Notes: generated by a model not told the origin, from the letters alone. DNA of 53,102 nucleotides from an uncultured Granulosicoccaceae bacterium (GCA_937922015.1 CAKZVB010000004.1:1-53102); one strand, 5' to 3'; positions 26,100 to 36,391 are shown, numbered from the stretch's first letter. Numbers and translations are program-made.

Positions 26100-27227
26100 G
26101 TGGCGATGATCAATGTAGGCATAATCGGTTGCGGTAATATCTCAACGACTTACATGCAGCTTGCCCCGATGTTTGCGGGTTTCAACATTACCGCCTGTGG
26201 AGATCTGAATTCTGAAGCTGCTGATCAGCAGGCGCGTGAATTTAACTGCCGTTCTTGTAGTGTGACTGACCTGTTGGCAGATTCTTCGATAGATCTGATT
26301 CTAAATCTGACCACTCCATCTGTACATTTTGATGTTTCGGCGCAGATTTTAAGCGCTGGAAAACACGTGTATTCGGAAAAGCCCTTTGTATTGTCACTGA
26401 CCGAAGGTCAGGCGTTACAGAAACTCGCGACAGCTAATGGTGTTCGCATAGGATCAGCGCCAGATACTTTTCTGGGGGGCGCGCACCAGGCCGCCAGACA
26501 GTGTATAGACAGCGGAGATGTGGGGGACATTGTTGGTGGCAGCTGCTGTTTTCAAACTCACGGCATGGAAGGCTGGCACCCGAACCCGGATTTTTTCTTT
26601 AAAACCGGCGGTGGTCCCGTTCTGGACATGGGCCCGTATTACGTCAGTAATCTTGTACAGTTTCTGGGGCCTGTGGCCAGAGTGGTCGCACTGTCAGGGC
26701 GTCCTCGGGCTACCCGGACAATCACCAGTGAACCTCGTGCCGGGGAAACTATCGCGGTAGAGATAGATACGTCGGTTCGATCAATTCTTGAATTTTCAAG
26801 TGGCGCGCAAGTATCCTTCGCCGCCAGTTGGGATGTGCGTACTCACGAACACAATCACATGGAATTGTACGGAAGCAAAAAAACTCTGTATGTGCCCGAT
26901 CCCAACAGATTCGGTGAGGAAGTTCGTTGTAGCGACATGGAATCTGAGACGATAATCAGCCCGTTGCAGGTGCTTGGCAAGGCAAATTTTGAAGATAATG
27001 ATGGCACCATGATAGCCAATTACCGTGGTGTTGGGCTCGCGGATATGGTTGCGGGAATTCAACATGACAGGCCGCACCGGTGCAATGGTGAGTTGGCACT
27101 TCATGTGATTGATACCCTTACTTCTTTATTGAAATCTGCGGAATCAGGTGAGTTTGTCACTCTTAAGACCACCTGCGAAAGACCCGCTGCGCTGAATGAA
27201 AATGAAGCACGGAAGTTAATGGCCTAG
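26100..27227 (+). CDS. Gfo/Idh/MocA family oxidoreductase
   Basis: A 375-residue NAD(P)-dependent sugar oxidoreductase. The Rossmann motif is GIIGCGNIS (7-15), and the catalytic EKPFVLS lies near residue 95. The C-terminal domain has GGGPVLDMGPYYVSNLVQFLGP. Start codon is GTG 26100 or ATG 26106; it begins 3 bases after the preceding stop. With the TIM-barrel enzyme it probably oxidises and rearranges the imported sugar or its aglycone; substrate not determined. Confidence 0.9.
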   Translation: MAMINVGIIGCGNISTTYMQLAPMFAGFNITACGDLNSEAADQQAREFNCRSCSVTDLLADSSIDLILNLTTPSVHFDVSAQILSAGKHVYSEKPFVLSLTEGQALQKLATANGVRIGSAPDTFLGGAHQAARQCIDSGDVGDIVGGSCCFQTHGMEGWHPNPDFFFKTGGGPVLDMGPYYVSNLVQFLGPVARVVALSGRPRATRTITSEPRAGETIAVEIDTSVRSILEFSSGAQVSFAASWDVRTHEHNHMELYGSKKTLYVPDPNRFGEEVRCSDMESETIISPLQVLGKANFEDNDGTMIANYRGVGLADMVAGIQHDRPHRCNGELALHVIDTLTSLLKSAESGEFVTLKTTCERPAALNENEARKLMA

Positions 27228-27317
27228 TCCGCATTGTTCATGAGCCTTACAATTGTCAGCTGTCGGTTGCTCTGCGGAAATAGTGCAAAACAGGTCGCTT
27301 GAACAAGCGAGAAACCA

Positions 27318-28937
27318 ATGATCCAAAACCCGATTCTAACCGGCTTTAACCCCGATCCGTCTATTTGCCGTGTTGGCCAGGACTACTACATAGCGACCTC
27401 TACCTTTGAATGGTATCCGGGGGTGCAAATATACCATTCAAAAAATCTCGCTGACTGGACGCTAATCGCCAGACCTTTGAATCGAGCCAGTCAGCTTGAT
27501 ATGCGGGGAAATCCGGACTCCTGTGGTATCTGGGCGCCTTGTTTGAGTTACTCCGATGGTCTGTTCTGGTTGATCTACACAGACGTAAAACGTTTCGACG
27601 GAAATTTTAAAGATGCGCACAATTATCTGGTGACGTGTGACACTATTACCGGTGAATGGAGTGACCCTGTTTATATAAATTCCAGCGGATTCGATCCCTC
27701 TCTGTTTCACGATGATGACGGACGAAAATGGTTTATGAATCTTGTCTGGAACCATCGAGCGACTTCAATGGGGGAAAGTCCACTGAAAAGCCCCTTTGGC
27801 GGCATTGTATTGCAAGAGTACTCCCACCCGCACAGAAAGCTTATTGGTGATCCGCAGCTTATATTTAGCGGTACTGAAAAAGGACTCACGGAAGCACCGC
27901 ATATGTTTAAGCGGGAGGAATTCTACTACCTTGTCGTCGCTGAAGGTGGCACGGGTTATGAGCACGCCGTTACGCATGCACGCAGCCGATCTGTGCATGG
28001 CCCGTTTGAAGTTCATCCTGAAAAGCATCTACTGACCTCAATCAGTGATGAGCACGGAGCGTTGCAGCGTACCGGGCATGGACAATATGTAGAAACGGAA
28101 CTGGGCGAGGCCTACCATACTTTTTTATGTTCAAGACCATTACCCGGTAATAAACGATCCCCATTGGGGCGTGAAACGGGTATCGAACGCTGTGAATGGG
28201 GCGCTGATGGCTGGTTGCGAACCAGCCATGGTTCGCAACAAGCGAGAGTGCAGGTTAAATCTCCGGAGGGTTTGTCAGCAGGTGTGCTGCCCATGCGCGA
28301 CGATAAGACAGAACAGATTGCAGATTTTTCAAATGGTCAGCTGCCAATAGATTTTCAGTGGCTGCGCACACCGTACCCTGAGCGATTGTTTTCCCTCACC
28401 GAACGTAAGGGTTTTCTGCGTTTGTATGGGCGTGAGTCTGTAGGCAGCTGGTTCGAACAGTCACTGATTGCAAGAAGGCAGCAGCATCATCGCTACACAG
28501 CGACGACCACGCTTGAATTTCAGCCGATTTCCTTTCAGCAAAGCGCAGGCTTAATTGCCTATTATAATCGCCACAAATTTCACTACCTTCAGATTACTCA
28601 TGATGAAACGCTGGGACGCGTCATTAGTATTATGAGTTGTCTCGGCAGTTACCCCGAGTGCGAGCTTGACTACCCGGTTGAACCTATTCAAGTACCGGGC
28701 GATCAGGCAGTCTTCCTTCGCTGTACGGTGCGGGATGCATGGCTTGATTTCAGTTATCAACTGGACGGTGACTGGCATCCCGTCGGCCCGGGGCTCGATG
28801 CATCGTTGTTGTCGGATGAAGGTGGCCGTGGAGAGCACGCGTCGTTTACCGGTGCCTTCGTTGGCATGCTGGCATTCGATATATCAGGTGGTGCGTTACC
28901 GGCAGATTTTTCGATGTTCAGCTATGCACCGCAATGA
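27318..28937 (+). CDS. glycoside hydrolase family 43 (beta-xylosidase-like)
   Basis: A 539-residue intracellular GH43 enzyme with the two-domain build of the XynB-type beta-xylosidase/alpha-arabinofuranosidase subfamily. The five-bladed propeller starts NPILTGFNPDPSICRVG with the general base Asp13; the pKa-tuning Asp is in SGFDPSLF (D126) and the general acid in LTEAPHMF (E192). The C-terminal half is a beta-sandwich (FQQSAGLIAYYNRHKFHYLQIT). No signal peptide is present, so it cuts imported oligosaccharides. Real specificity (xylose or arabinose) needs testing. Confidence 0.93.
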   Translation: MIQNPILTGFNPDPSICRVGQDYYIATSTFEWYPGVQIYHSKNLADWTLIARPLNRASQLDMRGNPDSCGIWAPCLSYSDGLFWLIYTDVKRFDGNFKDAHNYLVTCDTITGEWSDPVYINSSGFDPSLFHDDDGRKWFMNLVWNHRATSMGESPLKSPFGGIVLQEYSHPHRKLIGDPQLIFSGTEKGLTEAPHMFKREEFYYLVVAEGGTGYEHAVTHARSRSVHGPFEVHPEKHLLTSISDEHGALQRTGHGQYVETELGEAYHTFLCSRPLPGNKRSPLGRETGIERCEWGADGWLRTSHGSQQARVQVKSPEGLSAGVLPMRDDKTEQIADFSNGQLPIDFQWLRTPYPERLFSLTERKGFLRLYGRESVGSWFEQSLIARRQQHHRYTATTTLEFQPISFQQSAGLIAYYNRHKFHYLQITHDETLGRVISIMSCLGSYPECELDYPVEPIQVPGDQAVFLRCTVRDAWLDFSYQLDGDWHPVGPGLDASLLSDEGGRGEHASFTGAFVGMLAFDISGGALPADFSMFSYAPQ

Positions 28938-28958
28938 CCGCCGGGTGCATATGGCGCT

Positions 28959-31397
28959 ATGATTCAACTACTGAATAACGACTGGACACTACGGCAATCA
29001 AATGGCAATCACCGGGTGCCGTTTAAGGTTCCGGGTGATGTGCATTCTGCATTGTTTAGCGCAGGGAAAATTGCTGACCCTTATTATCGTGACAATGAGT
29101 ACTCCGTTGACTGGGTAAGAGAGAGTGGCTGGGAGATAGAACGCACGTTTGAATTGTCTGCAGAGTCTTTGCAGTTGAACAGTGTTCTGATACTGGATCA
29201 GGTTGATTGTTTTGCAACAGTGCTTGTCAATGGTCAGGTCGCGGGGCAGATCAGCAGTCAATTTATTCGCTACTCGTTTGCTCTTAGTGATTACCTGGTC
29301 GCCGGTACGAATACCATTCTTTTGCGTTTTCAGATTGCACAGGATGTTGCAGAACAAAAATCAGGAGAATTTCCATTCGAGTTGCCATACCTGAGCTGGA
29401 ATTGCCGGGTTCCTCACACAAACTATATACGTAAAACCCCCTGTCACGCGGGTTGGGACTGGAATATTTGTCTGATGCCAGCAGGTGTTTACGGGGAAAT
29501 AAAGCTGCTGCAATTCGAGACTCATATCATCGATGACATCAAACTGGAGCAACGCTTTGATCGTGACGATGTAACGGTGACGGTAACCAGCACTGTGCGT
29601 GTTGCAGTGACCACTGAGTTTGATTGCAGGCTGTCGTTGTGTGGTCGGGAAGTAACAACTTCTGTGGCTCTACCCGTTGGATCACATCAGGTAACACAGT
29701 CGATCAAAATAACGGGGGCCGAACGTTGGTGGCCTGTTGGCAGTGGCGCACAGACTCGCCACCTGCTGGTAGCTGATATCGGCGGGCAAATCGTTGAGAA
29801 ATTGATCGGTCTTCGCTCAGCGCGTATTGTACAGACTCCTGATCAGGCGGGGTCGGGGTTTCATATTGAAATAAACAATACACCGCTTTTTATGCGTGGT
29901 GCTAACTGGATACCAGCGGATGCGTTACCACAGCGTGCAACTCGGGAGGTTGTTCGAGAGCTTTTGCAATCTGTCGTGGATGCCAATATGAATATGCTGC
30001 GCGTCTGGGGTGGCGGACAATATGAAGCAGACTGGTTCTACGAGCTCTGCGATGAGCTTGGCATCCTTATCTGGCAGGACTTTATGTTCTCCTGTAACCA
30101 TTATCCCGCTGCTGACCCTGAGTGGCTTGCACAGGTCAGGATTGAGGCTACTCAACAGACACGTCGACTATCTCATTACGCAAGCGTCGTGCTGTGGTGT
30201 GGAGACAATGAGTTGGTAGGCGCGCTTAACTGGTGGGATATTACACGCGAAAATCGTGACCGTTACCTGGCAAACTATGTTCGTTTAAACCACGCGCTGG
30301 AAGAAATCGTTGAGCAGGAACTGAGCGACACTGATTTTTGGCCGAGCTCGCCATCGGTGGGGCGGCTGGATTTCGGTGATGGCTGGAAAGACGATGCCGC
30401 CGGAGACATGCACTTCTGGGACGTCTGGCACGAGGCGAAGCCATTCAGTGCGTATCAGGAAATCCATCCAAGGTTCTGTTCCGAGTTTGGTTTTCAGTCA
30501 TTTCCCTCACTGCCGGTTATTGAAACATTTACAGAACCCGCAGACCGAAACGTGTCGTCGGCTGTGATGAGTGTTCATCAGCGCAACGTTGGCGGTAATG
30601 CCCGATTGGTTGAAACATTAGTGCGTTACTTTGAGTTTCCGGACAGTTTTGAAAGGATGCTTTTTTTGTCTCAATGTCAGCAGGCGATGGCGATAACAAC
30701 GGCAGTGGAGTACTGGCGGCTGTTAATGCCGCACTGCATGGGCACTTTATACTGGCAACTCAATGACACCTGGCCTGTGGCTTCATGGTCGTCTCTCGAG
30801 TACGGGGGAGGCTGGAAATTGCTTCACTACTTTGCAAAGCGATTCTATGCCCCGTTGCTGGTTGCTATGGTCCCGGGTCACGAAAGATTTAACACGCAAG
30901 GGCAGCTTTTATTAAAGGTAGCTAATACCGAAGCTGAGATGCAAAGACTGAATATCTCTCTGCGGGTTATCTGTGTGGAAGGTCAGGTAGTAGCGCAACA
31001 TCACTACGATATTGCAGCCGCTGCAGGCGAAGTGACGGAAATTGCAACGTTCACACCGGATGTGATTCCTGACAACTGTTTTCTGCAGTGGCGGTGGACG
31101 GATACCCATGGCGAGGTTCTGGGAGAAAACGAGTATTGGAATGCGCCGTACAAGAATTTTCATTTACCACGCCCGCAAGTGCTTGCTTCGGTGAAAGAAA
31201 AACAAAACAGATGTTTTATTCATCTGACCACAGATAAACCCGCGTTTTTTGTGACCGTTAATCTGGGGGGAAATGCTGTCTATTCTGACAACGGTTTTAC
31301 CTTGCTTCCGAATGAGCCGAAAGTGCTGGAAATCGACAGGAGATTGTCGAATAGTGCAGTTCCGGTGCTGGAAGAACTCACGATTCAGCACCTTTAA
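28959..31397 (+). CDS. glycoside hydrolase family 2 beta-mannosidase
   Basis: An 812-residue cytoplasmic GH2 enzyme of the beta-mannosidase type. The N-terminal jelly-roll begins LNNDWTLRQ, the sugar-binding part includes [24 protein letters not shown], and the barrel carries the acid/base pair N417-E418 (WCGDNELVG) and nucleophile E509 ([13 protein letters not shown]). [14 protein letters not shown] and [29 protein letters not shown] (separate motifs) are characteristic. It removes beta-mannose from the ends of oligosaccharides. It is 21 bases after the GH43 gene and in one operon with it. Confidence 0.95.
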   Translation: MIQLLNNDWTLRQSNGNHRVPFKVPGDVHSALFSAGKIADPYYRDNEYSVDWVRESGWEIERTFELSAESLQLNSVLILDQVDCFATVLVNGQVAGQISSQFIRYSFALSDYLVAGTNTILLRFQIAQDVAEQKSGEFPFELPYLSWNCRVPHTNYIRKTPCHAGWDWNICLMPAGVYGEIKLLQFETHIIDDIKLEQRFDRDDVTVTVTSTVRVAVTTEFDCRLSLCGREVTTSVALPVGSHQVTQSIKITGAERWWPVGSGAQTRHLLVADIGGQIVEKLIGLRSARIVQTPDQAGSGFHIEINNTPLFMRGANWIPADALPQRATREVVRELLQSVVDANMNMLRVWGGGQYEADWFYELCDELGILIWQDFMFSCNHYPAADPEWLAQVRIEATQQTRRLSHYASVVLWCGDNELVGALNWWDITRENRDRYLANYVRLNHALEEIVEQELSDTDFWPSSPSVGRLDFGDGWKDDAAGDMHFWDVWHEAKPFSAYQEIHPRFCSEFGFQSFPSLPVIETFTEPADRNVSSAVMSVHQRNVGGNARLVETLVRYFEFPDSFERMLFLSQCQQAMAITTAVEYWRLLMPHCMGTLYWQLNDTWPVASWSSLEYGGGWKLLHYFAKRFYAPLLVAMVPGHERFNTQGQLLLKVANTEAEMQRLNISLRVICVEGQVVAQHHYDIAAAAGEVTEIATFTPDVIPDNCFLQWRWTDTHGEVLGENEYWNAPYKNFHLPRPQVLASVKEKQNRCFIHLTTDKPAFFVTVNLGGNAVYSDNGFTLLPNEPKVLEIDRRLSNSAVPVLEELTIQHL

Positions 31398-31414
31398 AAT
31401 ATTCAGACTGGTGA

Positions 31415-31445
31415 TTGTAAGCAATAAGCCAGGATCTGTTATCAT
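31415..31445 (+). promoter_or_regulatory. candidate promoter of the riboflavin synthase gene
   Basis: TTGTAA (31415-31420) and TTATCA/TATCAT (31439-31445) are spaced 18-19 bases, 31 bases before the TTG start of ribE. The match is fair, not strong. It would uncouple ribE from the sugar operon. Confidence 0.35.
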
Positions 31446-31475
31446 GGCCAATGTTCAGATTATTAGGAGAGCGGT

Positions 31476-32177
31476 TTGTTTACCGGTATTGTTCAAGCGG
31501 TAGCAACCATCGATAAAATCACCGACGCTAACGGTATACGAACCTTTGAGATTGCCTTTCCGGAAGGGTTTTGTCATGAGTTGGAAATCGGTGCCAGTGT
31601 CTCTATTGATGGTGTTTGCCTGACTGTTACAAAGTTGTTGTCGCAAACTCGTGCCACATTTGATGTGATGATGCAAAGCATGAACGTGACAACGCTGGGA
31701 GAATTTCCAGCGGGTTCAAAGGTCAACGCAGAGCGAGCTGCCAAAGAAGGCGCTGAGATCGGCGGGCACCCACTATCCGGACACATCGATTTTCAGGCTG
31801 AAATCCTTGAGATAGATCAACAGCAGGACAACTTCCGTCTGCGCATCGGGGTTGGCCGTCAGTGGCTTCGTTACCTCTTTGCGAAGGGATATATCGCCGT
31901 GAATGGAGCCAGTCTGACGATTGCCACTGTCGACAAAAAACAGGCGTGGTTCGAAGTGTGGCTGATACCGGAAACCTTGCGTATGACAACGATGGGTATA
32001 AAACAAACCGGGGCTCTGCTAAATATTGAAATAGAACGCGATACTCAGGTTAAAGTTGATACCATCCGCGATACTCTGGAGGAGAATCTGGGAGCGCTTG
32101 TTCCGCTGCTGGAGAAAATTCTGGAAGACAACAATATTGATCTGGATTCTTTGGGTCAAAAAAATAATACGCATTGA
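31476..32177 (+). CDS. ribE: riboflavin synthase, TTG start
   Basis: A 233-residue riboflavin synthase, which dismutates two molecules of 6,7-dimethyl-8-ribityllumazine into riboflavin. It has the typical first residues FTGIVQA and two homologous lumazine-binding halves: VSIDGVCLTVT (about 47-57) and VAVNGASLTIA (about 139-149). The start is a TTG with GGAGAG four bases upstream; no in-frame ATG precedes the conserved N-terminus. It is somewhat longer than usual (about 200-220) at the C-terminus. No FMN riboswitch is seen upstream. Called ribC in E. coli and ribE in many other genomes. Confidence 0.94.
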   Translation: MFTGIVQAVATIDKITDANGIRTFEIAFPEGFCHELEIGASVSIDGVCLTVTKLLSQTRATFDVMMQSMNVTTLGEFPAGSKVNAERAAKEGAEIGGHPLSGHIDFQAEILEIDQQQDNFRLRIGVGRQWLRYLFAKGYIAVNGASLTIATVDKKQAWFEVWLIPETLRMTTMGIKQTGALLNIEIERDTQVKVDTIRDTLEENLGALVPLLEKILEDNNIDLDSLGQKNNTH

Positions 32178-32282
32178 CATGTAACAGATACTGCATCGAA
32201 TCATCTCTTAACGCTATCGCGCGCCTGATGTGGTGATTCGTTTTCCGTGTGCTGAACTTTCACTAACAATTTTGGGGTAGAC

Positions 32283-33296
32283 ATGCAAACCAGTCAGTCG
32301 CAATTTAGAAGCCGTCAATTAGGCAAAACTACACTACAGCTAAGTACTCTGGGTCTTGGCTGTGCTGCAATGGCTGGTAATCATCGTCCGGTTACAGAAC
32401 AGGATAATCGTGCAGCCATTGATGAAGGGTTGAGTCATGGAATTACGTTTGTAGACACCGCGCCTTTTTACGGATTTGGTCGTTCTGAACACTATGTTGG
32501 TGATGCGGTAAGATCGAAGGACAACATAGTTCTGTCTACTAAAGCGGGTCGTTTGTTAAAACCTGAGCCGGCACCGCAACCCGTTGCCGGTGAATGGCCG
32601 GGCAGTTTCGCTTTTAATCCGGTTTACGATTACACCTATGACGGGGTGATGCGATCCTATGAAGACAGTCTTCAGCGACTTGGTCTGACAAGAATAGATA
32701 TTCTTTTATTGCATGATATTGGAGTCATGCAACATGGTGTTGATCTTAATAAGACGTTATTTGCAGATGCGATGTCCGGTGGATATAAAGCGCTCGATGA
32801 ATTGCGAAGCGCGGGAGATATCAAGGCGATTGGATTAGGTGTCAATGAGAGTGAGGTGTGCCTTGAGGCAATGAAGCATGGCCATTGGGACGCTTTTTTA
32901 CTGGCTGGCAGGTATACCCTGCATGAACAACAGCCGATTCATGATTTGTTACCTGCATGTGAAGAAGCAGGCACCGGCATAATATTGGGTGGCCCTTTTA
33001 ACTCGGGGATACTGGTGGGTGGTGATACCTGGAACTACGCCAAAGCACCGGAAAACGTGAGGACCAAAGTAAAAAATTTAAACCGTGTATGCGAATCTCA
33101 CAACATACCACTGGCAGCAGCGGCACTGCAGTTTCCACTGGGAAGCCCGTTGGTTGCCAGTGTCATTCCAGGGCCGCGGTCCGGTGCGGAATTACGGCAG
33201 ATAGTAGACTGGTTTAAAACTGATATTCCCGCATCTCTTTGGTCGGATTTACAAACTGAAGGGTTGCTGGACCCGGCAGCGCCATTGCCTTCCTAA
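32283..33296 (+). CDS. aldo/keto reductase (D-threo-aldose 1-dehydrogenase-like)
   Basis: A 337-residue AKR of the D-threo-aldose 1-dehydrogenase/L-fucose dehydrogenase group. The catalytic tetrad is visible: D and Y in FVDTAPFYGFGRSEHYVG, K in LSTKAGRLL, and H in DILLLHDIG. The NAD(P)-binding end reads ASVIPGPRSGAEL. Members oxidise L-fucose, D-arabinose, L-galactose or pyridoxal. Its place beside a sugar-degradation island suggests a sugar substrate, but it has its own leader and the link is inference. Confidence 0.88.
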   Translation: MQTSQSQFRSRQLGKTTLQLSTLGLGCAAMAGNHRPVTEQDNRAAIDEGLSHGITFVDTAPFYGFGRSEHYVGDAVRSKDNIVLSTKAGRLLKPEPAPQPVAGEWPGSFAFNPVYDYTYDGVMRSYEDSLQRLGLTRIDILLLHDIGVMQHGVDLNKTLFADAMSGGYKALDELRSAGDIKAIGLGVNESEVCLEAMKHGHWDAFLLAGRYTLHEQQPIHDLLPACEEAGTGIILGGPFNSGILVGGDTWNYAKAPENVRTKVKNLNRVCESHNIPLAAAALQFPLGSPLVASVIPGPRSGAELRQIVDWFKTDIPASLWSDLQTEGLLDPAAPLPS

Positions 33297-33340
33297 TCTA
33301 AAATGCTTTCGATTCTCCATACAATTTTCCCGGGTAGAGT

Positions 33341-34369
33341 ATGTCAATACTGAACTTCTTCGGTGTGCAGCATCCGATTATCCAGGCGCCGATGGCTGGT
33401 GTTCAGGACAGTCGCATGGCAATAGCAGTGTGTGATGCGGGAGGCCTGGGTAGTGTGCCTTGTGCCATGCTGGATGCCGGGCAGCTACAGTCAGAGATTC
33501 AACAAGTCAAAGCGGCGACAAGCAATCCGTTTAACCTGAATTTCTTTTGTCACACCACACCAGAATTTGACAGCGGCCGGGAACAACAATGGCGGCAATT
33601 GTTATCGCCGTATTTCTCTCAATACAATATTAAACCTGAAAGTATTACCGACGGTCGGGGGCGCAGCCCCTTCACACATAGTATTGCTGATGTGATAGAA
33701 CCGTTTAGACCTGCCGTTGTCAGCTTTCATTTCGGACTACCCGAGCGTGATCTCTTAAACAGAGTGAAGGCATGGGGTGCCACAGTTCTGTCGACTGCTA
33801 CCACTGTAAGAGAGGCACTCTGGCTGGAGGCAAACGGTGCCGATGCAATAATTGCTCAAGGGCTGGAGGCAGGAGGGCATCGAGGTATGTTTTTGAGCGA
33901 TGACCTGAGCACACAGGTTGGTACATTTGCGCTGCTGCCGCAAATAGTAGAGGTCGTTGAGGTTCCGGTTGTGGCAGCTGGTGGGATCAGTCACAAAGGC
34001 GGTGTTCAGGCGGCATTTGCACTTGGTGCTGCGGCAGTTCAAATTGGTACGGCTTTTCTGTTGTGCGATGAGGCTGGCACCAGTCAATTACACCGCAATG
34101 CCATAAAGAGCGATGATGCTGTGCACAGTGTCATCACCAATGTGTTTTCCGGTCGTCCAGCCAGAGGTATTATTAATCGAGCCATACGAGAGATTGGTCC
34201 GAATAATTCGGCGGTCCCCGATTTTCCATTTGCGGCGGTTGCTATGACGGAGATCCGTAACAAGGCAGAAGCTGCAGGCAGTAGTGATTTTTCACCGCTA
34301 TGGTGTGGCCAGAACCCTGCCGGATGTAGAGAAGTATCGGCGCGTGAGTTGATTCAGGGTCTGATATAA
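33341..34369 (+). CDS. nitronate monooxygenase family flavoprotein
   Basis: A 342-residue FMN-dependent TIM-barrel enzyme of the nitronate monooxygenase (former 2-nitropropane dioxygenase) family. Marks are FGVQHPIIQAPMAGVQDSR at the N-terminus, GADAIIAQGLEAGGHRG with the conserved catalytic His, and PVVAAGGISHKGGVQAAFALGAAAVQIGTAFL for FMN phosphate binding (separate motifs). It oxidises toxic nitronates such as propionate-3-nitronate. It is convergent with the Rieske-like gene, 8 bases apart. Confidence 0.9.
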   Translation: MSILNFFGVQHPIIQAPMAGVQDSRMAIAVCDAGGLGSVPCAMLDAGQLQSEIQQVKAATSNPFNLNFFCHTTPEFDSGREQQWRQLLSPYFSQYNIKPESITDGRGRSPFTHSIADVIEPFRPAVVSFHFGLPERDLLNRVKAWGATVLSTATTVREALWLEANGADAIIAQGLEAGGHRGMFLSDDLSTQVGTFALLPQIVEVVEVPVVAAGGISHKGGVQAAFALGAAAVQIGTAFLLCDEAGTSQLHRNAIKSDDAVHSVITNVFSGRPARGIINRAIREIGPNNSAVPDFPFAAVAMTEIRNKAEAAGSSDFSPLWCGQNPAGCREVSARELIQGLI

Positions 34370-34377
34370 GGACTTGG

Positions 34378-35112
34378 TTAGCATTTAATAACCTGGCTAC
34401 TATAGTCAGATACCTTTTTTATCGTACTTGTGTCACCAACGAGTTTCCTCGGGTCGTTGACCTTGTGTTCAATGGCTGCTCTGAATCCAAACTTATCAAA
34501 AAATCGTTCGTACATGTCACCGCCGTAGCTGGCTGTTGCAAACAGAGCGCCAGTGGCATTGTCGTAGTTGAGCTCAATAGCAGCCAGTGGCTGAGGGGCG
34601 GGTCCGGCTAAAACCCGGGCACCGTCTGTCGGGTCGTACACGCTGCGCTCTGAACAGCAGGAAATTACCCTTGTGCGTTCTTCGTTCCTGCCTTCATGGC
34701 TGTAGAATGATGTTTTGTCGTGGCGATAGTTGATAAATGATATTTCACGGGCCGGATGAGTCATCTTGTGGGCGCAGATTGCCGAGTAGGCAACCACCGA
34801 TTTGTTCGGGCCGACTCCTCCCTGCCATTGGTAGCCGACGCCGTTTTTATCGATAAGGTCATCCGCTCCTGTCGAAGTTTCCGTTCCCAGATCAATGAGG
34901 AAACAAGGTGTTGAGATAAAGGGATAGAAAAACAGGTAGGGGATACCTGTGGTTAGAGAGTCCGCTGTGAGTGGTTCATTTTTATCACCGAGCAATTGAG
35001 TTTTTGGATACTCTGCGCGTTCGCTTGCCGCGTGTGCGACGGGGGAGGAGCCGGTAGCGATAGCGCCGGCGACCATAGAGCTGCAAATTCGGGTAAATTC
35101 TCTTCTATTCAT
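34378..35112 (-). CDS. Tat-exported Rieske-like protein with altered cluster ligands
   Basis: A 244-residue protein with a Tat signal (NRREFTRI, cleaved near AHA/AS, residue 28) and a Rieske-type fold. The first ligand loop is normal (C113-A-H115). The second loop reads SCCSERSVYDPTDGARVLAGPAPQPL, aligned with the usual CPCHGSxFD...GPAPxPL, so the ligand histidine is replaced by Glu155 (C152-C-S-E). A standard [2Fe-2S] Rieske centre is therefore doubtful. It is 31 bases after glcF in the same direction, so it is probably part of the glcDEF operon and acts in the periplasm. Function unknown. Confidence 0.7.
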   Translation of the reverse strand: MNRREFTRICSSMVAGAIATGSSPVAHAASERAEYPKTQLLGDKNEPLTADSLTTGIPYLFFYPFISTPCFLIDLGTETSTGADDLIDKNGVGYQWQGGVGPNKSVVAYSAICAHKMTHPAREISFINYRHDKTSFYSHEGRNEERTRVISCCSERSVYDPTDGARVLAGPAPQPLAAIELNYDNATGALFATASYGGDMYERFFDKFGFRAAIEHKVNDPRKLVGDTSTIKKVSDYSSQVIKC

Positions 35113-35143
35113 TTTTCCTCCGCTTCAGTGATTTTGCTTTCCG

Positions 35144-36391
35144 TTAACAGTTGCCACTTGCTTGCGTGATCGATTCATCCAGTAGTTGAATCCAGTGAAC
35201 TACCGGTGTATCACCAGCTGCTGATTGCAGGTGTAGCATGCAGCCGATGTTAGCAGTCGCAATTTTATCCGGCTTGTTTTTTAATAAAGATGAAATTTTG
35301 CGGGTTAATAATTTCTGCGAAAGGGTTTTCTGTGTGATGGAGTAGGTACCTGCAGAGCCGCAACAAAAATGAGCGTCTTTGACGGGTACCAGATCGAAGC
35401 CCATTGTTGTTAACAATGCTTCGGTGGTTCCCAGCTGTTTCTGACCGTGTTGAAGAGTGCAGGGTGGGTGAAAAGCCAATGGTCCGGCACTGTCGGTTTT
35501 TAGTTTTTCCAGTTCAGGGTTGTTTTTCTCTGCTGCAATGACTTCACTGATGTCTTTGCATAGCTCCGTTATCCTGCGAGCTTTCTCTGCATACATCGGT
35601 TGATCCTTCAGCAGGTCTGCATAGTCCCCTACAAAAACCCCGCAGCCGCTCGCAGTCATCACAATAGCCTCTGCACCTGCTTCAATTTCCGGCCACCACG
35701 CATCGATGTTAGCTTTGGCAAAAGCAAGACCTTCGCTCTGCGCGTTCAGATGGAAGCTCAGCGCGCCACAGCATCCTGCTTTTTGTGCGACCACCAGACT
35801 GATCCCCAGCTTATCCAGAACGCGAGCTGCAGAGGCGTTGATAGCAGGTGCCATGGAGGGTTGCACACACCCGTCGAGAATAAGCATTTTTCGTGGGTGT
35901 CCTGGCTCAGGCCAATGGCCGGCCTGTTGTGGCGCGGGTATATGGCTGCTGAGACTTTTAGGCAATACGGCAGAAAAAAATTGTCCCAGTTTGATCAGCG
36001 GCCCGATTCTATTGCTGTGTGGCAGAAATGTTCGCATTGACTTGCGCAGTGCACGCTGAGCAAAACTGCGGGGTACCTGTTCCTCAACGATGGCACGCCC
36101 GGCATCGACAAGGTGACCGTATTCGACACCACTGGGACAGGTCGTTTCACAGTTGCGGCACGTCAGGCAGCGATCAAGATGAAGCTGGGTGCTTTTTGTG
36201 GGTGCGACACCCTCGAGCACCTGTTTGATCTGATATATTCTGCCGCGAGGACTATCAAGCTCATTGCCCAGCAGATCATAAGTCGGGCAGGTCGCCAGGC
36301 AAAATCCACAGTGAACACACTTGCGCAGAATGTTTTCTGCTTTCGCACCCAGTTCAGTGGCCTTGTATTTTTCCAGAAGTGAGGTTTGCAT
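35144..36391 (-). CDS. glcF: glycolate oxidase iron-sulfur subunit
   Basis: A 415-residue GlcF, which takes electrons from the flavin subunits of glycolate dehydrogenase. Two 4Fe-4S motifs are C25-x2-C28-x2-C31-x3-C35 and C75-x2-C78-x2-C81-x3-C85. Two CCG motifs follow (KAGCCGALSF and HFCCGSAGTYS), as in heterodisulfide reductase-like proteins. Length and order glcD-glcE-glcF match E. coli. It is 59 bases after glcE. Confidence 0.95.
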   Translation of the reverse strand: MQTSLLEKYKATELGAKAENILRKCVHCGFCLATCPTYDLLGNELDSPRGRIYQIKQVLEGVAPTKSTQLHLDRCLTCRNCETTCPSGVEYGHLVDAGRAIVEEQVPRSFAQRALRKSMRTFLPHSNRIGPLIKLGQFFSAVLPKSLSSHIPAPQQAGHWPEPGHPRKMLILDGCVQPSMAPAINASAARVLDKLGISLVVAQKAGCCGALSFHLNAQSEGLAFAKANIDAWWPEIEAGAEAIVMTASGCGVFVGDYADLLKDQPMYAEKARRITELCKDISEVIAAEKNNPELEKLKTDSAGPLAFHPPCTLQHGQKQLGTTEALLTTMGFDLVPVKDAHFCCGSAGTYSITQKTLSQKLLTRKISSLLKNKPDKIATANIGCMLHLQSAAGDTPVVHWIQLLDESITQASGNC

